15,357 nt of DNA from Bordetella parapertussis (lineage in GTDB: Bacteria; Pseudomonadota; Gammaproteobacteria; Burkholderiales; Burkholderiaceae_D): the NCBI GenBank assembly GCA_945867725.1, contig CAMBJI010000013.1, positions 1 through 15,357 on the forward strand, read 5' to 3'. Numbering within the stretch: the stretch's first letter is position 1; every line of letters begins with the position of its first letter. This document shows, piece by piece, positions 1 to 6,558 of this stretch. Position numbers and translations under genes: made by a program. A model generated the notes under the pieces. The model was not told where the DNA came from. It did no database searches and saw only the letters and a list, made by a program, of their open reading frames with translations.

Positions 1-2
1 TC

Positions 3-116
3 AGGAATGTGTGCGTGACACCACAGACCAGTGCTACAGAAAATGGCTACACAGATTATTCGGTGGCAGAACGCGAACTTGAGCACCCGGCATTTCAGGT
101 CGCCAACAGACTTTAG
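3..116 (+). CDS. possible 3' end of an unidentified gene (partial)
   Basis: This frame is open from the window edge to a TAG stop at 114-116, giving about 37 residues that end in HPAFQVANRL. The composition looks protein-like (acidic and polar residues with a plausible end). I do not recognise the family, and a second frame is also open from base 2 to a TGA at 80-82, so chance cannot be excluded. If real, the gene enters from the left and converges on the DUF411 gene, with about 38 bases between the stop codons. No terminator hairpin is visible between them. Confidence 0.3.
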   Translation, partial: RNVCVTPQTSATENGYTDYSVAERELEHPAFQVANRL

Positions 117-154
117 ATCAGCTACCCTAACGACGGAGGCAGAGTTTCAATCTT

Positions 155-613
155 TCAGGAGCGCGCGTCGTAGTGCTGATAGACCTTGCGACTGCCCTCT
201 TCGCCGAACAAGATCACATCAAACGCATCTCGGCGTGTTCCCTCGACCTCCATGCCCGGACTACCCACGGGCATGCCAGGCACCGCCAAACCAAGGCCTT
301 TCGGACGCTCGGTAAGCAAACGACGAATTTCCTGCGCAGGTACGTGACCTTCCAGCGCGTACCCATCAACCATGGCTGTGTGACACGATGCCATGTCGGG
401 TGGTACGCCAAAACGCAGCCTGTATGGCCCGGTTTTAGGTACGTTATGTGCAATTACCTCGAAACCGTTTTGCTCGAGATGGCTGATCCAGTCAATACAA
501 CAGCTGCAACTGGATGTTTTGAACACGTCAATCTGCGTTTTCTTTTCGGCGCGCGCGAGGCTAGGCGCCACCAGACCGATCACTAATGCCTGCATCAGGG
601 TTCTGCGTTTCAT
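155..613 (-). CDS. DUF411 family Cys-rich (metal-associated) periplasmic protein
   Basis: The protein is 152 residues. An N-terminal export signal (residues 1-22, starting MKRRTLMQAL and ending near ARA) carries a twin arginine that only loosely resembles a Tat motif. The mature part opens with a thioredoxin-like strand and a CSCC cluster (Cys36, 38, 39). An ASCHTA motif (Cys77, His78) and the PGMPVGSPGMEV segment near 112-123 follow. These are the marks of DUF411, a family often found near copper or other metal-resistance genes; its biochemical role is not established, and metal binding by the Cys residues is inference. I chose the ATG at 613 over an upstream start at 646 because a clear GAGGAAA Shine-Dalgarno (618-624) sits at the right distance and the signal peptide begins there. 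No metal-efflux gene is adjacent in this window. Confidence 0.85.
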   Translation of the reverse strand: MKRRTLMQALVIGLVAPSLARAEKKTQIDVFKTSSCSCCIDWISHLEQNGFEVIAHNVPKTGPYRLRFGVPPDMASCHTAMVDGYALEGHVPAQEIRRLLTERPKGLGLAVPGMPVGSPGMEVEGTRRDAFDVILFGEEGSRKVYQHYDARS

Positions 614-617
614 GGGC

Positions 618-624
618 TTTCCTC
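618..624 (-). promoter_or_regulatory. Ribosome binding site fixing the DUF411 start
   Basis: On the minus strand GAGGAAA precedes the ATG at 613, with GAGG seven bases from the start codon. The longer reading from 646 has no comparable site, so this decides the start. Confidence 0.65.
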
Positions 625-804
625 GTGTGGTCTCAAGTGTGCGCATGGGCGCGCGATCCAGGTTAGCGTGAAGTGTAGTGCAGGAACGGTATCGTCGTAG
701 TGAACCACCAATTCACAGCCGACCTGACGCTCACGGAGACTTCAAATAACGCCGCGCCTTGTGGCGAAGCCCCGGTAACTACTTACCACGGAGGCCGCCA
801 CTGA

Positions 805-1677
805 TCAGGCCGAGGCCTTCGCCTGCGGCGCGAGACGGGCAATCGCTTCCTTACGGTAGCGATTGAGCTCCTGAACTGATCCGAAGCTACGTTCGAACAG
901 CAAAGAGAGGTTGTGCAAAATCCGGTCAACGACTTTCTTTTCCCACACGTCGTCAAAATGAATCTGGTGATCCAACCACGCTTCAAGCCAGTCGGGATCT
1001 GGCAGGCGACTCTGCACCGTATCATTCGGGTACAGCGCTTGATTCACATGAAGATTGGTGGGATGCAGTGGCTTGTCGGTGCGGCGGGCTGAAGCCATCA
1101 ATACACCAATTTTTGCGAAGGCGACACGCGCATTATCCCCAGCCTCTGCCAGCGCTTTTTTCATATAGCGCAAGTAAGCGCCACCGTGCCGCGCCTCGTC
1201 CTGACTGATGATCTTGTAAATTTGCTTGATGACCGGCTCGGTATGCCAGTCAGCAGCACAGCGGTACCAATGATTGAGTCGTATCTCGCCGCAAAAATGC
1301 AGCATCAGGGTTTCCAGCGGTGGCGCAGGATCGAATTCGAAGCGTACGTTATGCAGCTCCTCTTCGGTCGGCACCAACTCGGGACGGAAGCGGCGCAAAT
1401 ATTCCATCAATACCAGCGAATGCTTTTGCTCTTCGAAAAACCAGACGGACATGAAGGCAGAAAAATCGCTGTCATTGCGGTTGTCGCGCAAAAACATTTC
1501 AGTCGCGGGCAAGGCAGACCACTCGGTGATCGCATTCATACGTATGGTCTGCGCCTGCTCGTCAGAAAGCCGTGCAGGATCGAAGTCGGCCCATGAAATA
1601 TCGGTTTCCATGTTCCAGCGGACCTGCTCAAGGGAGCGGAAAAGTTCGGGGTACAGCATTTGTTGAGCTTTCTGCAT
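805..1677 (-). CDS. ferritin-like diiron protein (possible oxygenase/desaturase)
   Basis: The 290-residue, largely helical protein carries two E-(about 30)-ExxH half-sites: Glu52 with Glu83/His86 (in EEQKH), and Glu131 with Glu161/His164 (in DEARH). This is the carboxylate-bridged diiron pattern of the ferritin-like fold, shared by acyl-ACP desaturases, ribonucleotide reductase R2 and related oxidases. It lacks a signal peptide and should be cytoplasmic. It is longer than a storage ferritin and closer in size to desaturase-like oxidases, so an oxidative role is more likely than iron storage; the substrate is unknown. The start is supported by AAGGAG (1685-1690) seven bases upstream. It lies 89 bp downstream of the photolyase on the same strand, so the two may be co-transcribed. 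Annotation pipelines may name this simply ferritin or acyl-ACP desaturase. Confidence 0.8.
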   Translation of the reverse strand: MQKAQQMLYPELFRSLEQVRWNMETDISWADFDPARLSDEQAQTIRMNAITEWSALPATEMFLRDNRNDSDFSAFMSVWFFEEQKHSLVLMEYLRRFRPELVPTEEELHNVRFEFDPAPPLETLMLHFCGEIRLNHWYRCAADWHTEPVIKQIYKIISQDEARHGGAYLRYMKKALAEAGDNARVAFAKIGVLMASARRTDKPLHPTNLHVNQALYPNDTVQSRLPDPDWLEAWLDHQIHFDDVWEKKVVDRILHNLSLLFERSFGSVQELNRYRKEAIARLAPQAKASA

Positions 1678-1719
1678 GAATGGTCTCCTTGGATTCTACC
1701 AACAAAGTATGACCGTTTT

Positions 1720-1745
1720 ATTGATGCCCCAATCGACGCATCAAT
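1720..1745. repeat. inverted repeat between photolyase and diiron genes
   Basis: ATTGATGC (1720-1727) and GCATCAAT (1738-1745) form a perfect 8-bp inverted repeat around a 10-base centre. It lies in the 89-bp gap upstream of the diiron gene. No proper U-run follows on the minus strand, so it is a weak terminator candidate and may instead be an operator for the diiron gene. Confidence 0.4.
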
Positions 1746-1766
1746 TAGGTTGCCAGCAGCACAAAC

Positions 1767-3302
1767 TCACAATTTATTCAATCCAGCCAGCATTTGTCCG
1801 GCCCGAATCCGGATCGCCTCCCGCTCGGCTGCTTCAAGCCTTTGGAGATTTTTCGCCATCAGCGCCGTCCTTGGATTAACTGAGAGGGTGGCCTCGTGCT
1901 TGTCGATGAAGTTCCAATACAAGGTTGTGAATGGGCAGGCGGTGTCGCCAGTGCGCTGCGCGGGATCATAACGACAACCCGAACAATAATTACTTTGCCG
2001 GTTAATGTAAGCGCCGCTGGCCACATACGGCTTACTGGTGAACCGCGGTCCGCAGGCGTGCAAGGCCATGCCCGCCGTGTTCGGCAGCTCGACCCATTCA
2101 ATCGCGTCGACATAAATCGCCAGATACCAGTCGCAGACCTGCTGCGGCGACAAGCCCGCAAGCAGGGCAAAATTGCCGGTCACCATCAGCCGCTGAATGT
2201 GATGCGCGTAACCGAGCTCCAGCGTTTGCTTCAGGCTGTCACGTACGCACGCCATGCCGGTCTGGCCGTTCCAAAACCAGTCGGGCAGATCGCGCTGGTG
2301 ATCATAGTGGTTTGCCTTGGCCATCCCTGGCATGTCGGTCCAGTACACACCCCGGATGAACTCACGCCAGCCGAGTATCTGGCGTATGAAACCCTCTGCG
2401 CTTTCGATAGTGACGTGCCCCCGCCGCCAGGCCTGCTCTGCCGCCGCAATGACCTCACGCGGATCGAGCAAATGCAAATTAAGCGCTGTCGATAGTAGGG
2501 AGTGCCAGCCCAGCGGGGTGTCGGTCCACATCGCATCCTGATAATCACCGAACTTGCTCAAGCGCTGATCAATGAAACGCGCCAAAGCTTCCAGTCCCTG
2601 CTCTCGCGTGACCGGCCAAGCAAACTGCGCAAGCGAACCGGGGTGATCGGGAAAAAGCTTTTCCACCAAGGCGATCACTTGCAGCGTCACGGCATCGGGC
2701 GCAAAAGCGGCGGGCGGCGGTATCACGCCGGGACCGGTGCGCTTGGGATAGGCGCTGCGGTTCTCGGCGTCGAAATTCCATTGACCGCCGGCCGGTTCGG
2801 CGCCGTCCATCATGACGCCGAATTTTTTCCGCATCACGCGATAAAAAAATTCCATGCGCAGCTCTTTCTTGCCACGCGCCCAATCGGCAAATTCAGTACG
2901 ACTGCAAAGAAAGTGCGTGTCATCGAGCAGATGCATGACCACACCCTCATCACGAACCACATTTTGTATTTGCTGCAACATGCGCCACTCGCCGGGCTCG
3001 GCCAGCCGCAGGACCTGAGGTCGATGGTGGTGCAAGGCCTGCCGCAGACGTTCATCGAATCCGGCATCAATCGGATCATCGATCTGCACATAGTGGAGCG
3101 GCCAGCCACGAGCGGCTACGCCATTGGCGAAATGCCGCATCGCTGACAAAAACAGGGCGATGCGCGCCTTGTGCGACCAAACTGCCTTTGCCTCGCCGGG
3201 CGCCTCGATCATCAGCACGGCATCCTGTGCGGGATCGAAGTCCTCGAATACCGGGCTGGTAAAACTCAATTGGTCGCCAAGGACAAGGATCAAATGGCGC
3301 AT
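1767..3302 (-). CDS. phrB: FeS-BCP cryptochrome/photolyase (PhrB-type (6-4) photolyase)
   Basis: The 511-residue protein begins with the RHLILVLGDQL strand typical of the iron-sulfur bacterial cryptochrome and photolyase group. Its four predicted [4Fe-4S] ligands are Cys352, Cys440, Cys443 and Cys456. These match the spacing of the ligands in Agrobacterium PhrB (350, 438, 441, 454), offset by two. The C-terminal FAD domain includes AEGFIRQILGWREFIRG (302-318), EWVELPNTAGM (402-412) and the NYCSGC cluster. Known members repair (6-4) photoproducts with blue light using FAD and a ribityllumazine antenna; some also act as light receptors. The gene is divergent from the glutathione peroxidase and upstream of the diiron gene. 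I see no strong Shine-Dalgarno before the ATG, but the N-terminus starts exactly at the conserved strand. Repair versus signalling function cannot be decided here. Confidence 0.95.
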   Translation of the reverse strand: MRHLILVLGDQLSFTSPVFEDFDPAQDAVLMIEAPGEAKAVWSHKARIALFLSAMRHFANGVAARGWPLHYVQIDDPIDAGFDERLRQALHHHRPQVLRLAEPGEWRMLQQIQNVVRDEGVVMHLLDDTHFLCSRTEFADWARGKKELRMEFFYRVMRKKFGVMMDGAEPAGGQWNFDAENRSAYPKRTGPGVIPPPAAFAPDAVTLQVIALVEKLFPDHPGSLAQFAWPVTREQGLEALARFIDQRLSKFGDYQDAMWTDTPLGWHSLLSTALNLHLLDPREVIAAAEQAWRRGHVTIESAEGFIRQILGWREFIRGVYWTDMPGMAKANHYDHQRDLPDWFWNGQTGMACVRDSLKQTLELGYAHHIQRLMVTGNFALLAGLSPQQVCDWYLAIYVDAIEWVELPNTAGMALHACGPRFTSKPYVASGAYINRQSNYCSGCRYDPAQRTGDTACPFTTLYWNFIDKHEATLSVNPRTALMAKNLQRLEAAEREAIRIRAGQMLAGLNKL

Positions 3303-3609
3303 AAACGGGGCAAAGAAGTTGTCACTTTGAAATATTCCATTTCGAACTAGCCCATAAAACTTTGGGCGATTTGCTTTTTAGAAAACATTCCGGGGGGCGC
3401 TGACCACATTCCCGCTCTGTTGATCGCCAGCCCAGCTGGGCAATAAAAGAACCTGAAAAAAGCTTGATGCCGTCTTTTCAGCCACAAAAATTTGCGTTCT
3501 AATTTAGGGCGAACTTCCTCAAGAACAAGCTTACGCGCAGACACATGATTTCCGTGAATACGCTAGAATAACCCAGCAGTTTAAATTAAAACTTTATGGT
3601 ATTCCGACA
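3303..3609. other. divergent intergenic region, photolyase / glutathione peroxidase
   Basis: These 307 bp are AT-richer than the flanking genes and must hold the promoters of both divergent genes. I can point to a perfect 12-bp palindrome, GCCCAGCTGGGC (3430-3441), near the middle. A TAGAAT box (3564-3569) could be a -10 element for the peroxidase, but no good -35 box stands in front of it. A 65-codon minus-strand frame (3347-3544) lacks any recognisable family and is not called. Confidence 0.5.
3430..3441. repeat. 12-bp palindrome, candidate operator
   Basis: GCCCAGCTGGGC reads the same on both strands. It lies about 130 bp upstream of the photolyase start and 170 bp upstream of the peroxidase start. 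It has no loop and no U-run, so it is not a terminator. A protein-binding role is only a possibility. Confidence 0.3.
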
Positions 3610-4200
3610 ATGACCCATCTAAAGATACGCGCAATACCAAGAACGTGGTGGGTAGTGATCAGCTTTCTGAGCCTGATGACACTGCTGGCCTTTATGCCGC
3701 GCACTAGTCTGGCGAGTGAATGCCCTGCCTTGCTGAACTTCAAGCACACCCGTCTGCAGGACGATTCGCCACAAAACCTTTGCCAGTACGCCGGCAAGGT
3801 CACGCTGGTCGTCAACACGGCAAGCTATTGCGGCTTTACTTCGCAATACGAAGGGTTGGAAAAACTGTACGCGACCTACAAAGACAAAGGGCTGGTGATT
3901 CTTGGCTTTCCGTCAAATGATTTCAGTCAGGAGCCTGGCAACAGCAAGGAAATCGCCGAGTTTTGCTACAACACCTATGGCGTGAAGTTTCCGATGTTTT
4001 CGAAAACTGCGGTCAAGGGCAAAGAAGCCCACCCGCTGTTTGCGGCGCTGATCAAAACGAGTGGCAAAGCGCCGAGCTGGAATTTCAACAAATACCTGAT
4101 CGATCGCGAAGGCAAGTTGGTCAGCCATTACGGCAGCACCACGGGGCCGAGTAACAAAACAATGCAGGCCGCAATCGAAAAGGCGCTCGCCTCGAATTAA
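3610..4200 (+). CDS. exported glutathione peroxidase (GPx family)
   Basis: The 196-residue protein has an N-terminal hydrophobic segment (about 13-29) ending near SLAS, so it is predicted to be exported or anchored, followed by a thioredoxin-fold peroxidase domain. The NTASYCGFTSQYEGLEKLY motif carries the peroxidatic Cys74 (Cys rather than selenocysteine). Gln107 (in SQEPG) and Trp157-Asn158 (in PSWNFNKYLID) complete the usual tetrad. Cys119 (in EFCYNTYG) may be a resolving Cys, giving a thioredoxin-dependent enzyme. Such proteins reduce H2O2 and lipid hydroperoxides. The loop before the catalytic Gln reads FPSNDFSQEPG, one residue shorter than the usual form with two residues between F and Q. 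It is divergent from the photolyase and 250 bp before the lipid-modification operon, which fits a role against photo-oxidised membrane lipids. The Shine-Dalgarno is weak. Confidence 0.92.
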   Translation: MTHLKIRAIPRTWWVVISFLSLMTLLAFMPRTSLASECPALLNFKHTRLQDDSPQNLCQYAGKVTLVVNTASYCGFTSQYEGLEKLYATYKDKGLVILGFPSNDFSQEPGNSKEIAEFCYNTYGVKFPMFSKTAVKGKEAHPLFAALIKTSGKAPSWNFNKYLIDREGKLVSHYGSTTGPSNKTMQAAIEKALASN

Positions 4201-4450
4201 GAACCTATCCCGTTAGGCCCCTTGCGGTGGTGGCCCAGCTTAGTGTTCGTCTGTACTGACAGCGGTACTGCGGCCTCGCCATCAACTTAACGAGATAGTT
4301 TCCAAGTAATGCGGATGCACGGCATCCGAAACGGTTTTCGCTGTGATGCCTCCCAGCGCATGCTGGTGGCATGTCGGGGCGATCTTCCCCTAACCCGTAT
4401 TCTCCCTGACGGGCGTCACAGCCTTTTTATTCATGCGGGATATCAAAACT
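4201..4450. other. leader region before the lipid-modification operon
   Basis: This 250-bp stretch separates the peroxidase from the FAD oxidoreductase and should contain the operon promoter. I see no confident sigma-70 pair and no TGATC-type -35 box of the RpoE-ChrR class. There is an inverted repeat at 4407-4418, and a small hairpin CCCGT/ACGGG spans about 4394-4413. No coding frame here is convincing. Confidence 0.45.
4407..4418. promoter_or_regulatory. inverted repeat, candidate operator of the operon
   Basis: TGACGGGCGTCA consists of TGACG and CGTCA arms around a two-base centre. It sits 32 bases before the ATG of the first gene. The position is consistent with a repressor or activator half-site pair or a leader hairpin; no regulator is identified. 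Confidence 0.3.
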
Positions 4451-5752
4451 ATGAAGATCGCAGTGATTGGCTCCGGAATCTCCGGACTTTCAGCGGCGTG
4501 GCAGCTGTCACGCGCGGGACACGAAGTATCGTTATACGAAGCCGGCGATTATTTTGGCGGTCACACGAACACGGTCGATGTCACCGTCGACGGTAAAACC
4601 TTTGGTGTGGACACCGGCTTTCTTGTTTTTAATCACCGCACTTATCCGAATCTGGTGCGGCTGTTTGACGATATCAAAGTCCATACCTCAGCCAGCGACA
4701 TGTCCTTCTCGTGCAAACTGCCGCTCTCGGATCAGCCTGGCGCGCGCACACTTGAATGGGCCGGCGCCAATCTCAATACCGTGTTCGCGCAAAGGCGCAA
4801 TCTGTTTAATCCGCGCTTCCTGCGAATGATCCGAGACATTCTGCGGTTCAATCGCGAAACAACACAGATGGCACAAAGTGATCGCACGATGGATGACATG
4901 CCCCTCGGTGATTTTCTTGTTCAGCGCCAGTACAGCACGGAATTCCGCGACTGGTATTTGTTACCCATGGCGGGATGCATCTGGTCTTGTCCTACCGAAC
5001 AGATGCTCGCTTTTCCACTTGCAACTTTCGTGCGCTTTTGCCAGAACCATGGATTGATTCAGGTGAGCAATCGGCCGCAATGGCACACCGTCACTGGGGG
5101 CGCGCGGCATTATGTGGTTCAACTACTCAAAGAAATCACGAACAAATACCTCAAGACACCGGTCAAATCTCTATCGCGTGTCGATCTCGGCACACAGAGA
5201 CAAGTGAAAGTGGATTCCGCCATGGGCAGTCTCATGTACGATCAGGTCGTGCTTGCTTGCCACAGCGACCAAAGTCTTGCACTGCTCAGCGACGCCAGCG
5301 ACGATGAGAGAAAAATTCTTTCTGCCGTCGGCTATCAGCCCAACCACGCGGTACTTCACACTGACGCCAGCTGTCTGCCCGCGCGCCAATCAGCCTGGTC
5401 GGCCTGGAACTACGAAAGTGCCGGCACACAAGAGCCACGCGTTTGCGTGCACTACCTGCTGAATATGCTGCAACCACTGCCATGCAAGACTCCGGTGATC
5501 GTGTCACTCAATCCTCTATCCGAACCGGATCCTGCGAGTGTGATGGGCCGCTTTGATTATGCCCATCCCGTATTTGACAGCGCGGCTATTGCCGCACAAC
5601 AGGCACTGCCTGGCATTCAGGGTCAGCGCAACACCTGGTTCGCAGGCGCGTGGACGGGCTACGGCTTCCATGAAGATGGCCTCAAATCTGGCCTGTCAGT
5701 CGCCAGCGCCATCGAACAACAGGCGCAACAGCAAGCGCGCCGCGCTGCGTGA
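4451..5752 (+). CDS. FAD-dependent amine-oxidase-fold oxidoreductase (UfaD-like)
   Basis: The protein is 433 residues. The N-terminal FAD site is visible as IGSGISGLSAA (6-16), with Glu30 at the end of the second strand (LYEA) for the ribose. GGHTNTVDV and VDTGFLVFN follow, and the C-terminal flavin segment reads WFAGAWTGYGFHEDGLKSG. This is the flavin oxidoreductase that accompanies DUF1365 and Cfa-like genes in many proteobacteria. The Rhodobacter sphaeroides relative belongs to the RpoE-ChrR singlet-oxygen regulon and has been described as a desaturase (UfaD) acting on methylated phospholipid acyl chains in furan fatty acid synthesis. Equivalence here is inference. I chose the ATG at 4451 because it opens directly on the Rossmann strand; an in-frame ATG at 4433 would add six residues. 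It is first in the operon, 11 bases before the next start. Confidence 0.9.
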   Translation: MKIAVIGSGISGLSAAWQLSRAGHEVSLYEAGDYFGGHTNTVDVTVDGKTFGVDTGFLVFNHRTYPNLVRLFDDIKVHTSASDMSFSCKLPLSDQPGARTLEWAGANLNTVFAQRRNLFNPRFLRMIRDILRFNRETTQMAQSDRTMDDMPLGDFLVQRQYSTEFRDWYLLPMAGCIWSCPTEQMLAFPLATFVRFCQNHGLIQVSNRPQWHTVTGGARHYVVQLLKEITNKYLKTPVKSLSRVDLGTQRQVKVDSAMGSLMYDQVVLACHSDQSLALLSDASDDERKILSAVGYQPNHAVLHTDASCLPARQSAWSAWNYESAGTQEPRVCVHYLLNMLQPLPCKTPVIVSLNPLSEPDPASVMGRFDYAHPVFDSAAIAAQQALPGIQGQRNTWFAGAWTGYGFHEDGLKSGLSVASAIEQQAQQQARRAA

Positions 5753-5753
5753 C

Positions 5754-5758
5754 GGAGG
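5754..5758 (+). promoter_or_regulatory. Ribosome binding site fixing the DUF1365 start
   Basis: GGAGG lies five bases before the ATG at 5764 and just after the stop of the preceding gene. This favours that ATG over a GTG at 5749 that overlaps the stop. Confidence 0.65.
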
Positions 5759-5763
5759 CGGTA

Positions 5764-6558
5764 ATGGACAGGCTGCCCAAGCAGGCGTTGTTGAGTATGG
5801 GTCAAGTAAGACACAGTCGCCTGCGTCCGGCAAAAAATACATTCAGCTATGGTGTGTTCACACTGATGTTGCCGCTGCGTTCGCTGGGTGATGCAGCACT
5901 GCCCAGTCGTTTATGTTCACGCAATCGCTTCAATCTCATGTCCTTTTACGATCGCGATCATGGTGATGGCAAAGCACCTCTGTTGCAGTGGATAGACCAA
6001 TTGCTCAAAAGCGAGCGAGTCGATGATGCCGATGGCGAGATCTGGTTGCAAACCTTCCCTCGGGTACTGGGCTATGTATTCAATCCAGTCTCATTCTGGT
6101 ATTGCCACCGAAGCAATGGCGAATTGCGTGCGATTGTCTGCGAGGTGAACAACACCTTCGGCGAGCGTCATTGCTATTTACTTGATACCGGCGGCGTGAT
6201 GCCCTGGGGCGTATCGCTGACTGCGAAAAAAGTATTTCATGTATCGCCATTTTGCCCCGTCGAGGGCAGTTATCGCTTTCGTTTCATGCGCACCACGCAA
6301 ACCGTCGAAGGCAAAGCTATCGAACGTATCGTGGCGCGCATTGACTATGAGGACGACGAAGGTCCGTTGTTGCTCACCAGCGTCTCTGGCGTGCTATCAC
6401 AACTCTCCAATGCCAGCGCCACCGAAGCCTGTCTGCGTCATCCGCTAATGACCTTCGGCGTGATTGCCCGCATTCACTGGCAAGCATTACGACTCTTCTT
6501 CAAACGCGTGCCATTCTTCAGCAAACCCTTGCCACCCACTTCTCCGTTGAGCCGATGA
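5764..6558 (+). CDS. DUF1365 domain protein
   Basis: The 264-residue protein shows DUF1365 marks. The N-terminal segment GQVRHSRLRPAKNTFSYGVF (13-32) carries Asn25 where a His is common. FNLMSFYDRDHGDG, LQTFPRVLGYVFNPVSFWYC (95-114) and EVNNTFGERHCY (127-138) follow. The family has no established chemistry but is nearly always encoded between the FAD oxidoreductase and the Cfa-like methyltransferase. The R. sphaeroides counterpart is part of the singlet-oxygen regulon and has been implicated, with its partners, in the response to singlet oxygen. A role in the same lipid modification is inferred from context. No signal peptide or clear transmembrane helix is seen. The stop overlaps the next start by four bases (ATGA), implying translational coupling. 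Confidence 0.9.
   Translation: MDRLPKQALLSMGQVRHSRLRPAKNTFSYGVFTLMLPLRSLGDAALPSRLCSRNRFNLMSFYDRDHGDGKAPLLQWIDQLLKSERVDDADGEIWLQTFPRVLGYVFNPVSFWYCHRSNGELRAIVCEVNNTFGERHCYLLDTGGVMPWGVSLTAKKVFHVSPFCPVEGSYRFRFMRTTQTVEGKAIERIVARIDYEDDEGPLLLTSVSGVLSQLSNASATEACLRHPLMTFGVIARIHWQALRLFFKRVPFFSKPLPPTSPLSR

Noticed and set aside
1896..3146. Two long plus-strand frames (199 and 214 codons) across the photolyase
   Set aside because: They lie antisense to a photolyase with all cofactor motifs; no recognisable domain or ribosome binding site.
3347..3544. 65-codon minus-strand frame in the photolyase/peroxidase gap
   Set aside because: No ribosome binding site, no family features, basic and aromatic composition like translated AT-rich intergenic DNA.
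3596..3613. Five-codon mini frame (MVFRQ) ending in the start codon of the peroxidase
   Set aside because: Too short to separate from chance, and it has no ribosome binding site.
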